A stretch of DNA of 37,015 nucleotides, from the NCBI RefSeq assembly GCF_001896135.2, contig NZ_MPOH02000009.1:110967-147981 (forward strand). Direction: 5' to 3'. Position 1 is the first letter of the stretch. Each line of letters opens with the position of its first letter. Source of the DNA: Streptomyces phaeoluteigriseus (lineage in GTDB: Bacteria > Actinomycetota > Actinomycetes > Streptomycetales > Streptomycetaceae). Shown in pieces: positions 17,262 to 25,617 of the stretch. The position numbers and the translations under genes were made by a program. The notes below the pieces were generated by a model. That model was not told the origin of the DNA and ran no database searches. It saw nothing but the letters and a program-made list of their open reading frames with translations.

Positions 17262-17471
17262 CAATGATCTGACCCCTAAATTTACCCGGACGCAATCGCT
17301 TCGCTGAAGATGGCCCGCGGGTAACCCGCCGACGAGGGGCGGTTCCTCCGGGATCTGACGGTCGCCGGTACCGGCCGACCAGTCGACTGATGAGTTCCGG
17401 GTCGTGCGGAGGTCATAGCAGCGGGACCGTCGGCATCGGCAGTCTGACGCGCTCGTACCCGAGGGAGACAC

Positions 17472-18029
17472 ATGGCAAGGCTCATCTACTCGATGATCAC
17501 CTCGCTCGACGGCTACGCCGAGGCGGCGGAGGGCGGCCTCGGCACCGGGGCCGAGGATCAGGAGGTGCATACCTTCGTCAACGACCTCTTCCGTCCCGTC
17601 GGCACGTACCTCTACGGCCGACGGATGTACGAGACGATGGTCTACTGGGAGACCGCGCACACCGAGCCCGACCAGCCGCCGCACATCCTGCAGTACGCCC
17701 GCGACTGGCAGGCCGCGCAGAAGGTCGTGTACTCCACGACGCTCGAGTCGGTGTCCAGCGCGAAGACCAGGATCGAGCGAAGCTTCGACCCGGACGCGGT
17801 GCGCAAGCTCAAGGTCGAGGCGGACCGCGACCTCACCGTCGACGGCCCGAACCTAGCGGCCCAGGCGATCGCGGCCGGCCTGGTGGACGAGTACCACCTG
17901 TTCATCACCACGAGCGTGGTCGGCGGCGGCAAGCGGTTCTTCCCCGACGGCGTGCGCCTCGATCTCGAGCTGGTCGAGGAGCGCGCCTTCGGCAGTGGAC
18001 TGATCTACGCGCGCTATCGGACCCGCTGA
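17472..18029 (+). CDS. Dihydrofolate-reductase-family (RibD C-terminal-like) protein
   Basis: A 185-residue protein of the RibD C-terminal/DHFR-like superfamily. It has the opening strand ARLIYSMITSLDGYA (2-16), the RRMYETM helix (about 50-56) and the NADPH-side motif VDGPNLAAQAIAAGLVDEYH (about 125-144). Such stand-alone proteins are NADPH-dependent reductases of unknown physiological substrate; true folate or riboflavin function is unlikely without its neighbours. The ATG at 17472 has GAGGGAG at a good distance. Length is normal. Confidence 0.88.
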   Translation: MARLIYSMITSLDGYAEAAEGGLGTGAEDQEVHTFVNDLFRPVGTYLYGRRMYETMVYWETAHTEPDQPPHILQYARDWQAAQKVVYSTTLESVSSAKTRIERSFDPDAVRKLKVEADRDLTVDGPNLAAQAIAAGLVDEYHLFITTSVVGGGKRFFPDGVRLDLELVEERAFGSGLIYARYRTR

Positions 18030-18101
18030 GCCGCACCGGTCGGTCTCACCGGTGATCTGCGGACAGGTTGCCGACGAGCAGCACATGTCCCCGCGGCAGC
18101 G

Positions 18102-18470
18102 TCACCGGGCCAGGATCGGCTGCGTGAGGTTCAACGGGTTGCCGTCGGGGTCCTGGATGTGGGCGACGCGCTGTCCCCACGGCATGTCGTTGGGGCCGCC
18201 ACGGACCGAGCCGCCCAGCGCCTCCACCCGGAGAAGCGTCTCGTCGACGTCGTCGACACCGATGCTGAGCAGGATCCGTGGCGCCGCCCCGGATCCCGGC
18301 TGCGTCTTGGACACCAGCCCGAGGTCGGTGTCGCCGATGCGCAAGCCGAGGTAGAAGGCCGGGCCTTCCGCCGGTACCCGGAAGATCTCCGCAGCGCCGA
18401 ACAATTCCGTGTAGAAGCCGAGCAGAGCGTCCTGGTCGGCAGTCACGATCACTGGCTGGATGGTGGACAT
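18102..18470 (-). CDS. VOC-superfamily (glyoxalase/bleomycin-resistance-like) protein
   Basis: A 122-residue single VOC module pair: the first beta-alpha unit IVTADQDALLGFYTELFG (8-25) and the closing strand HIQDPDGNPLNLTQP (about 104-118), with the usual Glu/His ligand positions only partly kept (the closing strand has Asn where a metal Glu is common). It could be a dioxygenase-like, resistance or binding protein; no substrate can be assigned. The ATG at 18470 is selected for the AGGAG 7 nt upstream and the short N-terminus typical of the family. Confidence 0.82.
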   Translation of the reverse strand: MSTIQPVIVTADQDALLGFYTELFGAAEIFRVPAEGPAFYLGLRIGDTDLGLVSKTQPGSGAAPRILLSIGVDDVDETLLRVEALGGSVRGGPNDMPWGQRVAHIQDPDGNPLNLTQPILAR

Positions 18471-18919
18471 GGCACTCCTGTCGCGAACGGTCGTATCGGT
18501 GGGCAGACCGTTCGAGGACCGTGAACTCATCGATGGCGGAGCTTCAGTGGTCACCCCCTGGAGCATGTCCACGGCCGCGATGGCACGACAACGCATCTCC
18601 CTTGCCGAACCAGTGCGGTCGAAGTCCCACCCCGGTACGCGGCGCTCCCTCAGCTGGGGACGCGGCCTTCACGCATCGCCAGCTCGCCGGGACGGGGCGA
18701 CTCACGCTCCTGGCGGACGTGGGAGGACGGCTCGTACGGACCGCGCCCGGATCCGGACACCGCTCGGCCACCTGTCCTTGCCTGATGACGGGTGTTGCCC
18801 TCCTCATCGGCTTGGCGGCCAGGACAGGCGTCGTCCATCCGGCCAACCGGGCGAGTCCCGACGCCGGCCTGCCACGGCTGGGCCAACTCCTCGGCGAGAC
18901 GGACACGGAAGCTGAGTAG
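18471..18919 (+). other. 450-bp gap, possible gene remnant
   Basis: No intact gene is accepted. On the plus strand the last 70 codons of a frame ending at 18919 have fairly biased third positions and a hydrophobic segment (TGVALLIGLAARTGVV) followed by an acidic end, directly before a strong terminator. This may be the tail of a lost gene; no family is recognised and no start is credible. Confidence 0.3.
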
Positions 18920-18957
18920 CAGCGAATCCCCGGCCATACCAGGCCGGGGATTCGCTG
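18920..18957. terminator. 16-bp stem bidirectional terminator
   Basis: Perfect arms 18920-18935 and 18942-18957 around a 6-nt loop (atacca), placed between a possible plus-strand remnant ending at 18919 and a minus-strand secreted peptide gene ending at 19081. It is the strongest hairpin of this region. Confidence 0.8.
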
Positions 18958-19080
18958 TGAACCTCACGTACCGCCTCTGGCGGGTGAGGCTCACCGGACG
19001 TAACGGCGGAGGCAGCAGGTGTTCCTGAACAGCCCCTCGTCGGTGGGGCTGCCCGGAGCCTGGACGACCACGCCGGACGG

Positions 19081-19302
19081 TCAGCCCAGCGGACTCGGGT
19101 TGTTGAGAACATCGCCGGTGGGCTTGTACGGCCCCCCGGTCACCGTCTCCTCGGTCACTGGCTTGTACGGACCCCCGGCCACCGTCTTCTCGGTCCCAGG
19201 GACGCTGTGCGTCTGGTGATGACCCGCTTGGGCTGCACCGGCGGTCAGGGCAACAAGGGCGAAGGCTCCGCCTATCACTGCTGCGACGGTCTTGGTGCGC
19301 AT
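19081..19302 (-). CDS. Small secreted peptide with GGPYKP repeats
   Basis: A 73-residue protein. The signal peptide covers about residues 1-26 (MRTKTVAAVIGGAFALVALT, then AGAAQA) with an Ala-x-Ala cleavage site. The mature part is about 47 residues, starts GHHQTH, and holds two copies of a T-V-x-GGPYKP unit (AGGPYKPVTEE, TGGPYKPTGD) about 16 residues apart. No cysteines are present. The ATG at 19302 has GGGGAG upstream. Its family is unknown to me. It lies 154 bp downstream of another secreted protein of exactly the same length on the same strand. Confidence 0.75.
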   Translation of the reverse strand: MRTKTVAAVIGGAFALVALTAGAAQAGHHQTHSVPGTEKTVAGGPYKPVTEETVTGGPYKPTGDVLNNPSPLG

Positions 19303-19456
19303 ACGCGTTGTGCTCCCCGTTCTCGTACCGCGTGAACTGATCCGTGTCAGTCTGGCAGGAGGTCGTAACCGATCACCTGACGGGGCCGGTGGGACAAGTA
19401 CCCAGCACGGGCGAGGGTGCGCTCCTGCACCTGTGTTGTGGTTACGGCGCCGCAAA

Positions 19457-19678
19457 CTACCACCGGCCCTGGTTGAGAATCCCGTACGGGTTGCTCAGAC
19501 GCTGTGCCCCGTAGGCCCCGGCAGCGTTCGATGCCTCCGACGGCTGCGCGAGCTGCTGTCCGCGATCAACCGGGGCAAGTCGACTGTCGTCGGCCACGGC
19601 AACGCCCCCACCCATAGTGAGCGTTGCCACGGCCGCCGCAGTGAAGACACCTGCAAAGAAGCGCATTCGAGTACGCAT
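19457..19678 (-). CDS. Small secreted peptide, 73 residues
   Basis: The signal peptide covers about residues 1-29 (MRTRMRFFAGVFTAAAVATL, then TMGGGVAVA), followed by a 44-residue mature part rich in Gln, Ala, Asn and Gly (DSRLAPVDRGQQLAQPSEAS, then NAAGAYGAQRLSNPYGILNQ). No cysteines are present. GGAGGG stands 5-6 nt before the ATG at 19678; an in-frame ATG at 19705 lies upstream and is not favoured. Family unknown. It shares its N-terminal MRT(K/R) and length with the neighbouring peptide at 19081-19302, but the mature parts differ. Confidence 0.75.
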   Translation of the reverse strand: MRTRMRFFAGVFTAAAVATLTMGGGVAVADDSRLAPVDRGQQLAQPSEASNAAGAYGAQRLSNPYGILNQGRW

Positions 19679-19978
19679 CGACCCTCCAAGGTTTTCCGCC
19701 TGCATACGCGGCCATGCCGTCCGTAGGGCATAGCCGCGGTAGGCGGTGCCACTCGCTGTTCCCTGATGCTCCCTCAGGCGCCTTTGGCAGCCCAGCTTTT
19801 CGATTCTGCTCGAAATGCGTTGACGTTCCCGCTCGTGCCGAGTTAGGCCCCCGGCCGCCGCGGCCCGACGTCGTGACGTCCTGGAATCTGCGTCGGAGCG
19901 GAGCTGTTGAGGCTTGATACCAGTCGCCTACCGCCGGTGTCGGCGAGGAAGCGGCCGACCGCAGACAAGGGGGAAGCC
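19679..19978. other. Divergent promoter region, no gene
   Basis: This 300-bp gap separates the secreted peptide gene from the ArsR-type regulator. It is less GC-rich around 19720-19820. I see no clear operator or coding sequence. Confidence 0.4.
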
Positions 19979-20962
19979 TTGGACGGGTATTCAGTGCAGG
20001 TCGGGCAGCTGGACCGCATACCGCTCACGGTCAGTGGCCAACCGGGAGCGACACTGTTCTCGTTGGTGTTCCAGGTCCTCCGCAGGAACCGACATGGCGT
20101 ACCCGCGCCGCTGCGCGAGTTGGTACGCAATGCCATGCCACCAGCGGGCGCCGAAGGGTTGCATACGGTGTTCGCCTCCGGAGTCTGGGCGCCCGACTCC
20201 CTGTCTCTGACGCGCGACCTGGACGCGAGCGGTCCCTCAGCCGTTCTGGCCGAACTGGATGCGCTGGACCCGGAAACCTTCCTTGCGGAGCTGCATCTGC
20301 AGCACGACAACACTCCGCCGCCGCACTGGCGTGCCGCCGCTGCCCGCCCGCGTGCCTTCCTGTCGGCCTACCGCAACACGTTGGTCGCGGTCTGGGACGC
20401 CCTCACCCCCTTCTGGAAGGAAGTGGCGCCCTACCTGCGACGAGAACAGGAGCGTGTCGGCCTGGCCACAGTGACCAACAGCCTCGACGCGCTCCTCGGT
20501 TCGATGGGCGGCAAGGTGCGTTACGCCGACGGCGCTTTCCACCTGCCTCATCCGTGTGTCGGCCACCTCACCGCACTCGGACGGCGGCGCATCGTACTGG
20601 TGCCCCTCGCGTCCCATTTCACCTCGGGCACCTACAGCGCCGAACGGAACGACGTCCTGTGGCTCGGCTACCCGCTGCCAGGGCTGGCACAACTCATCTC
20701 CTCCTCGACGTCGACCGCGGAAGCGAACACCGATCGCCTCGCCGTCCTCCTCGGTCGCGCCCGCGCCGGCATCCTGCGCCATGCCCACAGGCGCCCTTCG
20801 CTCTCCGACACCGCGCGGCACGTGGGTATCTCGGTCAGTACGGCGTCTTACCACTGCGACCAACTGGCGCACGCCGGACTCCTGGTGAGACAACGCCAGG
20901 GACAACACGTCCGTCTCCACCTCACCGACAAGGGCAACGCGCTCATGGACCTCCTGGCGTGA
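19979..20962 (+). CDS. ArsR-type winged-helix regulator with large N-terminal domain
   Basis: A 327-residue protein. The N-terminal 240 residues form a domain common to Streptomyces ArsR-like regulators (about 230 residues, opening VGQLDRIPLTVSG). A C-terminal winged helix follows (about 250-327): LSDTARHVGISVSTASYHCD as the recognition region and VRLHLTDKGNALMDLL as the wing and last helix. No metal-binding Cys/His cluster is seen, so a non-metal signal is likely. The TTG at 19979 is chosen because caaggggga lies 6-8 nt upstream; a longer TTG start at 19907 lacks one. Confidence 0.85.
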   Translation: MDGYSVQVGQLDRIPLTVSGQPGATLFSLVFQVLRRNRHGVPAPLRELVRNAMPPAGAEGLHTVFASGVWAPDSLSLTRDLDASGPSAVLAELDALDPETFLAELHLQHDNTPPPHWRAAAARPRAFLSAYRNTLVAVWDALTPFWKEVAPYLRREQERVGLATVTNSLDALLGSMGGKVRYADGAFHLPHPCVGHLTALGRRRIVLVPLASHFTSGTYSAERNDVLWLGYPLPGLAQLISSSTSTAEANTDRLAVLLGRARAGILRHAHRRPSLSDTARHVGISVSTASYHCDQLAHAGLLVRQRQGQHVRLHLTDKGNALMDLLA

Positions 20963-21225
20963 GCGGCGAGCGCGCTTCACTGGGGACAGTGAATCGTTCG
21001 GCCGTGTCCCGTAGTTGATGGTGACGCTCGGTGTTCTCCGGCGAGCAGAATGCGGTGGTGGAGAGATCGGATCCGGTGCATCCATGCATCTGCCGCGTCA
21101 TCCGTTGGGTGGGTGTTCACGCCTGCCGCGCGGCCGTTCTCCAGTGGACCTGTACCGCGGCAGGATCCGCCACCTACTACGGTCGGCTTCCTTCGACGCG
21201 GGGTCAGCTCCCGCCCTCACACCCG

Positions 21226-21909
21226 CTACGCCTTCCGCGTGGATGTCCAGCCCTGTCGGCGGAGCCTTTCGAAGCCGTCCAGGAGCAGGTCCAGGGCGAA
21301 TTCGAACTCGAACTGGTCGTCGCAGCCGCCATTGACCGTGGAGCCCCCGTCATGGGCGGCCGTCGCGGCCAGTTCCGCGATGTGCGGGTAGCGTGCGGCC
21401 AGCCCGGGGTCCGGCGGGCCGGCGGGGCCCGAGGTGTCGAAGAGTTCCTGGCTGAAGCCGAGTAGGCGGCTGCCCATCGCGTGCATGACGTGGTGCGTGA
21501 GGTCGGCGGAGAGGCCGCCTTCCCGGAAGCTTCCGGCCATCGAGTCGAGGTACGCCAGCACGGCCGGCGTGGGGCCGGTCCGTGACTCGATGACCCTGGC
21601 CGCCCAAGGGTGGCGCAGGAGGACCCGCCGGGCCGAGAGGATCCGCCCGCGGACCACGCGCTGCCAGTCGGGGCCCGCGGCCGGTGGGTCGATCTCGCCG
21701 ACGACGGCGTCCGCCATGCCGTCGAGCAGTTCCTCCTTGTTGGCCACGTGCTTGTACAGGGCCATCGGTACGACGTCCAGTTCCTGTGCGAGCCTGCGCA
21801 TGCTGAGCGTGTCGATACCGGTGGCGTCGGCGAGCGCGACGGCGGCGCGCAGGACGCGGTCCCTGTTCAGGGGGGTCCGTTGCGTGTGCGTGGCCTTCTG
21901 CCGGGTCAT
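21226..21909 (-). CDS. TetR-family repressor
   Basis: A 227-residue TetR regulator. The helix-turn-helix is at about 14-60 (LNRDRVLRAAVALADATGID, MRRLAQELDVVPMALYKHVA) and the C-terminal part is of the TetR_C (tetracycline-repressor-like) type. It is divergent from a DUF4386 membrane protein. The 118-bp gap holds two GTGTACG-centred palindromes, one inside the neighbour's promoter, so it almost certainly represses that gene and probably itself. The ATG at 21909 starts a short basic N-terminal arm, normal for the family. Confidence 0.92.
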   Translation of the reverse strand: MTRQKATHTQRTPLNRDRVLRAAVALADATGIDTLSMRRLAQELDVVPMALYKHVANKEELLDGMADAVVGEIDPPAAGPDWQRVVRGRILSARRVLLRHPWAARVIESRTGPTPAVLAYLDSMAGSFREGGLSADLTHHVMHAMGSRLLGFSQELFDTSGPAGPPDPGLAARYPHIAELAATAAHDGGSTVNGGCDDQFEFEFALDLLLDGFERLRRQGWTSTRKA

Positions 21910-21948
21910 TTCGGTTCTGCCCCTTCCCTCCTCGACGACTCCCTCTGC

Positions 21949-21977
21949 TTGACGAGTGTACGCCGTACACCTATGGT
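21949..21977 (+). promoter_or_regulatory. Promoter of the DUF4386 gene
   Basis: TTGACG (21949-21954) and TATGGT (21972-21977) are separated by 17 nt. The entire 15-bp palindrome O1 fits inside the spacer, the classical position for blocking RNA polymerase. Confidence 0.7.
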
Positions 21978-22003
21978 CCAGAGTGGTGTACGGCGTACAC
22001 CAC
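21956..22003. promoter_or_regulatory. Two TetR operators (O1 and O2)
   Basis: O1 is GTGTACGCCGTACAC at 21956-21970, 7+1+7 and perfect. O2 is a perfect 10+1+10 palindrome at 21983-22003 around the same GTGTACG core. Their centres are 30 bp apart, about three helical turns, so both face the same side of DNA. O2 lies just past the expected transcription start of the DUF4386 gene. Confidence 0.88.
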
Positions 22004-22027
22004 CATCGAGCGAGGGGTACCGAGAAG

Positions 22028-22747
22028 ATGAGTCCCGACCGGAGAACCGCGGTGGCCGCCGGGTCGCTGTTCCTGTTGACCGAGGCGGCCGCGATAGCTG
22101 GGGCGGTTCTCTACCGCCCCCTGCTGGGCGCGGCGGAAGGCCGGCCGGCGCAGGGCGCCGACACGCTGGCGCTGCTCGGGGTGCTTTGCGAGGTGGTGCT
22201 GGTGGTGGCGGTGGCCGGTACCGGGGCGGCGCTGTTCCCCGTCCTGCGGCGCCACGGCGAGGGGCTCGCGCTCGGGTATGCCTTCGGGCGGCTGCTGGAG
22301 GCGGCCGTCATCGCTGTCGGGATGGTCGCCGTCCTGGCGCTCGTCACCCTGCGGCGGGACACAGGGGCGGCGGCCGGTGCCGACGTAGCACTGGCGGCCG
22401 TGCACGACTGGACGTTCCTGCTCGGGCCCAACGTCGCCCTCGGCCTGAACACCGTCCTGCTCGCGTACCTGGCGTACCGCGCGCGGCTCGTGCCGCGCTT
22501 CATCGCCGTGCTCGGACTGGTCGGCGGGCCACTGATCTGCGCCTCGGCCGTCGCCGTGATGTTCGGGGCCTACGCGCAGCTCTCCGTGGCGGGGTCCGTC
22601 GCCGCGCTCCCGGTGTTCGCCTGGGAACTGGCATTGGCCGGTTGGCTGATCGTCAGGGGGTTCGGGCCCGGCTCAGGCGCCGCGTCCGGGGCAGACGGAC
22701 AGGTGGCCGAGCCGGCCGTGTCCGTCGGTGATGCCGCCCGAGGTTGA
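22028..22747 (+). CDS. DUF4386-family membrane protein
   Basis: A 239-residue polytopic protein with six predicted helices. The pattern matches DUF4386: an early helix with E-x-x-x-I (SLFLLTEAAAIAGAVLYRPL), a central R-LLEA helix (YAFGRLLEAAVIAVGMV) and a WTFLLGPNVALGLNTVLLAY helix. The function of the family is not established. The ATG at 22028 follows GAGGGG. The C-terminal 30 residues are polar. Control by the divergent TetR is strongly indicated by the operators. Length is normal. Confidence 0.87.
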   Translation: MSPDRRTAVAAGSLFLLTEAAAIAGAVLYRPLLGAAEGRPAQGADTLALLGVLCEVVLVVAVAGTGAALFPVLRRHGEGLALGYAFGRLLEAAVIAVGMVAVLALVTLRRDTGAAAGADVALAAVHDWTFLLGPNVALGLNTVLLAYLAYRARLVPRFIAVLGLVGGPLICASAVAVMFGAYAQLSVAGSVAALPVFAWELALAGWLIVRGFGPGSGAASGADGQVAEPAVSVGDAARG

Positions 22748-22779
22748 CGGCGCTGCTGCCTCTGGTCGTCGGGCGGTGG

Positions 22780-23040
22780 TCACCGGCTGCTCCTGCCGTG
22801 GCTGAAGCAGTCGCCGTAGCAGACGACCGAGTCGGAGATGAGGGCGTTCTCCGACGAGGCGTCGGCGAAGGTGGGTGGCCAGTGAGGATTGGCCCGCCAC
22901 CCAGGTGCGGCAGTGGCGGTCGTGGAGGTGGGCCTGCTCCGCCGCGCCGCCTGACGCGAACTGCCGTACCGGGACGGGGATGCGGATGTGCCCCTGGCAA
23001 AGGAACACAGTCCTGGTTGCGGGCCCGGCTGCTCGCAAGC
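22780..23040 (-). pseudogene. Possible frameshifted small gene
   Basis: Two minus-strand frames in succession show strong coding bias. An upstream part reads LCQGHIRIPVPVRQFASGGA then EQAHLHDRHCRT; from about 22905 another frame reads NPHWPPTFADASSENALISD then SVVCYGDCFSHGRSS to a stop at 22780. Together they suggest one protein of about 85 residues with a single-base shift near 22900-22915. A possible GTG start lies near 23010. Family not recognised. Confidence 0.35.
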
Positions 23041-23108
23041 CGGGTCGCGCCGCGCGGGCCCGACCCGGAACGAACGAGCCTGGGCCGGGCCGTATTTTCG
23101 CCAGCCGG

Positions 23109-23588
23109 TCAGCTCGACATGCTGGCGAACATGCCGGGCTCGTACGAACCCCCCGGGTTGCGCACGATCACGTTCATCCGGGTTGCCGCGTTGATCAGGG
23201 CGACCAGGCAGACCAGCGCACCGACCTGGTCGTCGTCGTAGTGCTTGCGCACCTCGGCCCAAGTGTCGTCGGACACGCCGTGGTGGTCGAGCCGGGTGCC
23301 CTCCTCGGCGAGCGCCAGCGCGGCCCGCTCGGCCTCCGTGAACACGGTGGAATGGCGCCAGGCGGCGACCAGGTTGAGCCGGAGCGCTGACTCACCGGCG
23401 GCCGCGGCCTCCTTGGTGTGGATGTCGACACAGAAGCCGCAGTCGTTGATCTGGCCGACGCGCAGCTCCACCAGTTCCCTCAGGGTCTTCGGCAGCGTCG
23501 ACTGCTCCAGGGGCAACGAGGCGTTGTAGAACCGCTTGGCGACCTTCGCGGCGGTCGGGCTGTCGAACAGGTTGAAACGGGGTTCCAT
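23109..23588 (-). CDS. Carboxymuconolactone decarboxylase/AhpD-like protein
   Basis: A 159-residue alkylhydroperoxidase D-like protein. The active-site motif C-x-x-C-x-x-x-H is complete as CGFCVDIH (Cys50, Cys53, His57), after the usual helix LRELVELRVGQINDC. Members act as peroxidase-type reductases with a redox-active cysteine pair. It lies divergent from an ECF41 sigma factor, the classical arrangement in which the AhpD/COE-type gene is the direct target. A sequence close to the ECF41 promoter consensus lies upstream. The ATG at 23588 has GAGGACG upstream. Confidence 0.92.
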   Translation of the reverse strand: MEPRFNLFDSPTAAKVAKRFYNASLPLEQSTLPKTLRELVELRVGQINDCGFCVDIHTKEAAAAGESALRLNLVAAWRHSTVFTEAERAALALAEEGTRLDHHGVSDDTWAEVRKHYDDDQVGALVCLVALINAATRMNVIVRNPGGSYEPGMFASMSS

Positions 23589-23653
23589 GATGTCGTCCTC
23601 ACTCGTGGAGTCGCGTGCCGCGCGGATCGTTCGCGGCGTCCTGACGCACACGA

Positions 23654-23680
23654 GATGCCGGCCGCCCAGTCCTTGTGACA
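23654..23680 (-). promoter_or_regulatory. ECF41-type promoter of the AhpD-like gene
   Basis: On the minus strand TGTCACA (23680-23674), 16 nt, then CATC (23657-23654). The published ECF41 target motif is TGTCACA-N16-CGTC, so one base differs in the -10 part. Confidence 0.7.
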
Positions 23681-23714
23681 GTGCGGTGATGTGACGTAGG
23701 CCACCGCTTGCGGG

Positions 23715-23741
23715 TGTCACAGAACGGCTGGGGCCGGCGTC
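23715..23741 (+). promoter_or_regulatory. ECF41-type promoter of the sigma factor gene
   Basis: TGTCACA (23715-23721), exactly 16 nt, CGTC (23738-23741): a full match to the published ECF41 consensus, 41 bp before the sigma gene start. It implies autoregulation. Confidence 0.75.
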
Positions 23742-23782
23742 CTGTGCGTGACACGGTCGAGAGCGAACAGCGGGAGGCGGCT

Positions 23783-24709
23783 ATGAGCGAGTGCGGCGAG
23801 CGGACACGGAACACGGCCGAACCGCCCGCTCGCGACCGTCGTATGGACTCCGCCACCGAGGCGTTCGGCGCTCACCGCAACCTTCTGTTCACCGTCGCCT
23901 ACGAGATGCTCGGCTCTGCCGCCGACGCCGAGGACGTCCTCCAGGAGACGTGGCTGCGCTGGGTGGGCGTCGACCTCCACACGGTGCGGGATCAGCGTGC
24001 CTACCTGGTCCGGATGACCACTCGGCAGGCGCTGACCCGACTGCGTACGCTCCGTCGGCGCAAGGAGTCCTACGTGGGCCCCTGGTTGCCCGAACCGCTG
24101 CTCACCGCGCCCGACGTAGCCGAGGACGTCGAGCTGGCCGACAGCGTCTCGATGGCGATGCTGCTGGTGCTGGAGACGCTCGCCCCGACCGAGCGGGCGG
24201 TGTTCGTGCTGCGTGAAGTGTTCGATCTGGACTACCAAGAGATCGCCGAGGCCGTCGACAAGAGCCCGGTCGCGGTCCGCCAGATCGCGCACCGGGCGCG
24301 GGCGCACGTCGCCGCGCGCCGGCCGCGCGAGGTCGTCACTCCGGCCGAGACCCGCGGCGCGCTCGAAGCCTTCCAACGGGCGATCGAGACGGGCGATCTA
24401 CAGCGCCTGCTCGACATGATCGCGCCAGATGTCGTCCTGCTGACTGACGGAGGCGGAGTCGTGCGGGCCGCTCTGACGCCAGTCGTCGGCGCCGACAGGG
24501 TCGCCCGGGTACTGGGCAGGATCGACGCCGCGGTGTCGCTGCGGCCGACACAGGTCAATGGCTACCCGGCGCTCACGCTCCGGCTGGGCGGCAAGGTCGA
24601 TACCGTCCTGGCGGTGCACATCGACGACGGCCTCATCACTGAGCTGTACGCCGTGCGCAATCCCGAGAAGCTGTCCCGCATCGACCGCGAGACCACTGTG
24701 AGCCGCTGA
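23783..24709 (+). CDS. ECF41-family sigma factor (SigJ-like)
   Basis: A 308-residue extracytoplasmic-function sigma factor with a SnoaL-like C-terminal domain, the ECF41 hallmark. Region 2 is at about 25-95 (AYEMLGSAADAEDVLQETWL), region 4 at about 135-185 (LAPTERAVFVLREVFDLDYQ, EIAEAVDKSPVAVRQIAHRA), and the linker has the conserved WLPEP. The SnoaL-like part has DGGG and ends with NPEKL, the family's counterparts of DGGGK and NPDKL. In ECF41 this extension acts as a built-in anti-sigma switch, replacing a separate anti-sigma factor; none is encoded nearby. The ATG at 23783 has GGGAGG upstream. It is divergent from the AhpD-like target gene. Confidence 0.93.
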   Translation: MSECGERTRNTAEPPARDRRMDSATEAFGAHRNLLFTVAYEMLGSAADAEDVLQETWLRWVGVDLHTVRDQRAYLVRMTTRQALTRLRTLRRRKESYVGPWLPEPLLTAPDVAEDVELADSVSMAMLLVLETLAPTERAVFVLREVFDLDYQEIAEAVDKSPVAVRQIAHRARAHVAARRPREVVTPAETRGALEAFQRAIETGDLQRLLDMIAPDVVLLTDGGGVVRAALTPVVGADRVARVLGRIDAAVSLRPTQVNGYPALTLRLGGKVDTVLAVHIDDGLITELYAVRNPEKLSRIDRETTVSR

Positions 24710-24853
24710 GTCGGCGGTCGTTCCGCCAGGTGGGTTCGCCGTCCGGCGGCCGCCGTCCTGAGCGTGTTCCGGCAGCTCACTCAGGCCCTTCCAATTGTCA
24801 CCACCGGTCACGTTGCCCGATTCCCTTCACCGACCTCGCCGAGGAAGACCGCC

Positions 24854-25095
24854 ATGGCGGACCCTGCTGCTGACCCCCACCCGGCCGCGCCCCGCAGGCG
24901 CTCGTGGGCCTGGCCGCCCTGGCCGGTGTGGCGTGCTGCGCGCTGCCCGTCCTGAGCACGGCGGGCGTCGTCGTCGGCGTCGGCGTCGGCGTGGGGGCGG
25001 TGGTGGGCTGGCTGCCCGCCCTCGCCGTCGTCCTGGCCGTGCTCGCCGCCGGCACCGGGTGGCTCGGCCGGCGGCGAGCACTCCTGCTCGTGCGG
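24854..25095 (+). pseudogene. Frameshifted MerT-like small membrane protein
   Basis: From ATG 24854 (GAGGAAGACC upstream) the frame gives MADPAADPHPAAPRRR. Near 24896-24904 it must move to another frame to read GLAALAGVACCALPVLSTAG, then a glycine/valine-rich helix and a third hydrophobic helix ending in a basic GRRRA. The Cys-Cys in the first helix and three-helix size resemble MerT-like or related small metal-transport proteins of actinomycetes. Either a one-base indel broke the gene, or translation begins at GTG 24904 without a clear ribosome binding site. The end is uncertain because the frame runs on through unlikely sequence. Confidence 0.45.
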
Positions 25096-25617
25096 AGTGA
25101 AGAGCGCAGGCGAGGACAACCCGCCCGGCAGGTCGGCATGCCTCAACCCGGCCCTCGGTCGCACAGGTCGACAGAGCCCGCGCAGATGGTCCTCCACGGT
25201 GTTCACCCCTGCGTGGCCTCCTCGCAGCTCCATGGCGAGGCTCTCGTCGGAGTCCGCGCAACAATCGGCGATTCGACAACGGCGACCATCTGCACCCCAC
25301 CGACAAGGGGCAGGCAAGGCATGGCCGATGCCGTCGATCCGGTGGCGTTTGCCTGCGACCGGGGAAGCGGCTGAGCGCACGGCACTGTTCACGGTAGTGG
25401 CTCCCGTTCAAGAGTTGGTCCATACCAAGACCTTGACAGGGAGCTTCGACCGCTTCTTAAATCACATAGTGAACTAAGTGCCGCTCCAGTCGAGTTCCCC
25501 CCACCACCCGCCGTGGCGCAATGTCCGCTCGGTTCGCAGGCCGCTTCCGGCGTGTCGGCGCCTGACCTCCGTGTGCCACCGCCGGCGTTCCCTTACATGC
25601 TCCTGGAAGGGACAGTC
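25096..25617. other. Gap, possible minus-strand coding scrap
   Basis: No intact gene. On the minus strand around 25150-25280 the frame IADCCADSDESLAMELRGGH has good codon bias and a Cys pair and may be a fragment of a metal-related gene, next to the MerT-like remnant; the family is not recognised. Around 25420-25470 the sequence is A/T-richer. Confidence 0.3.
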
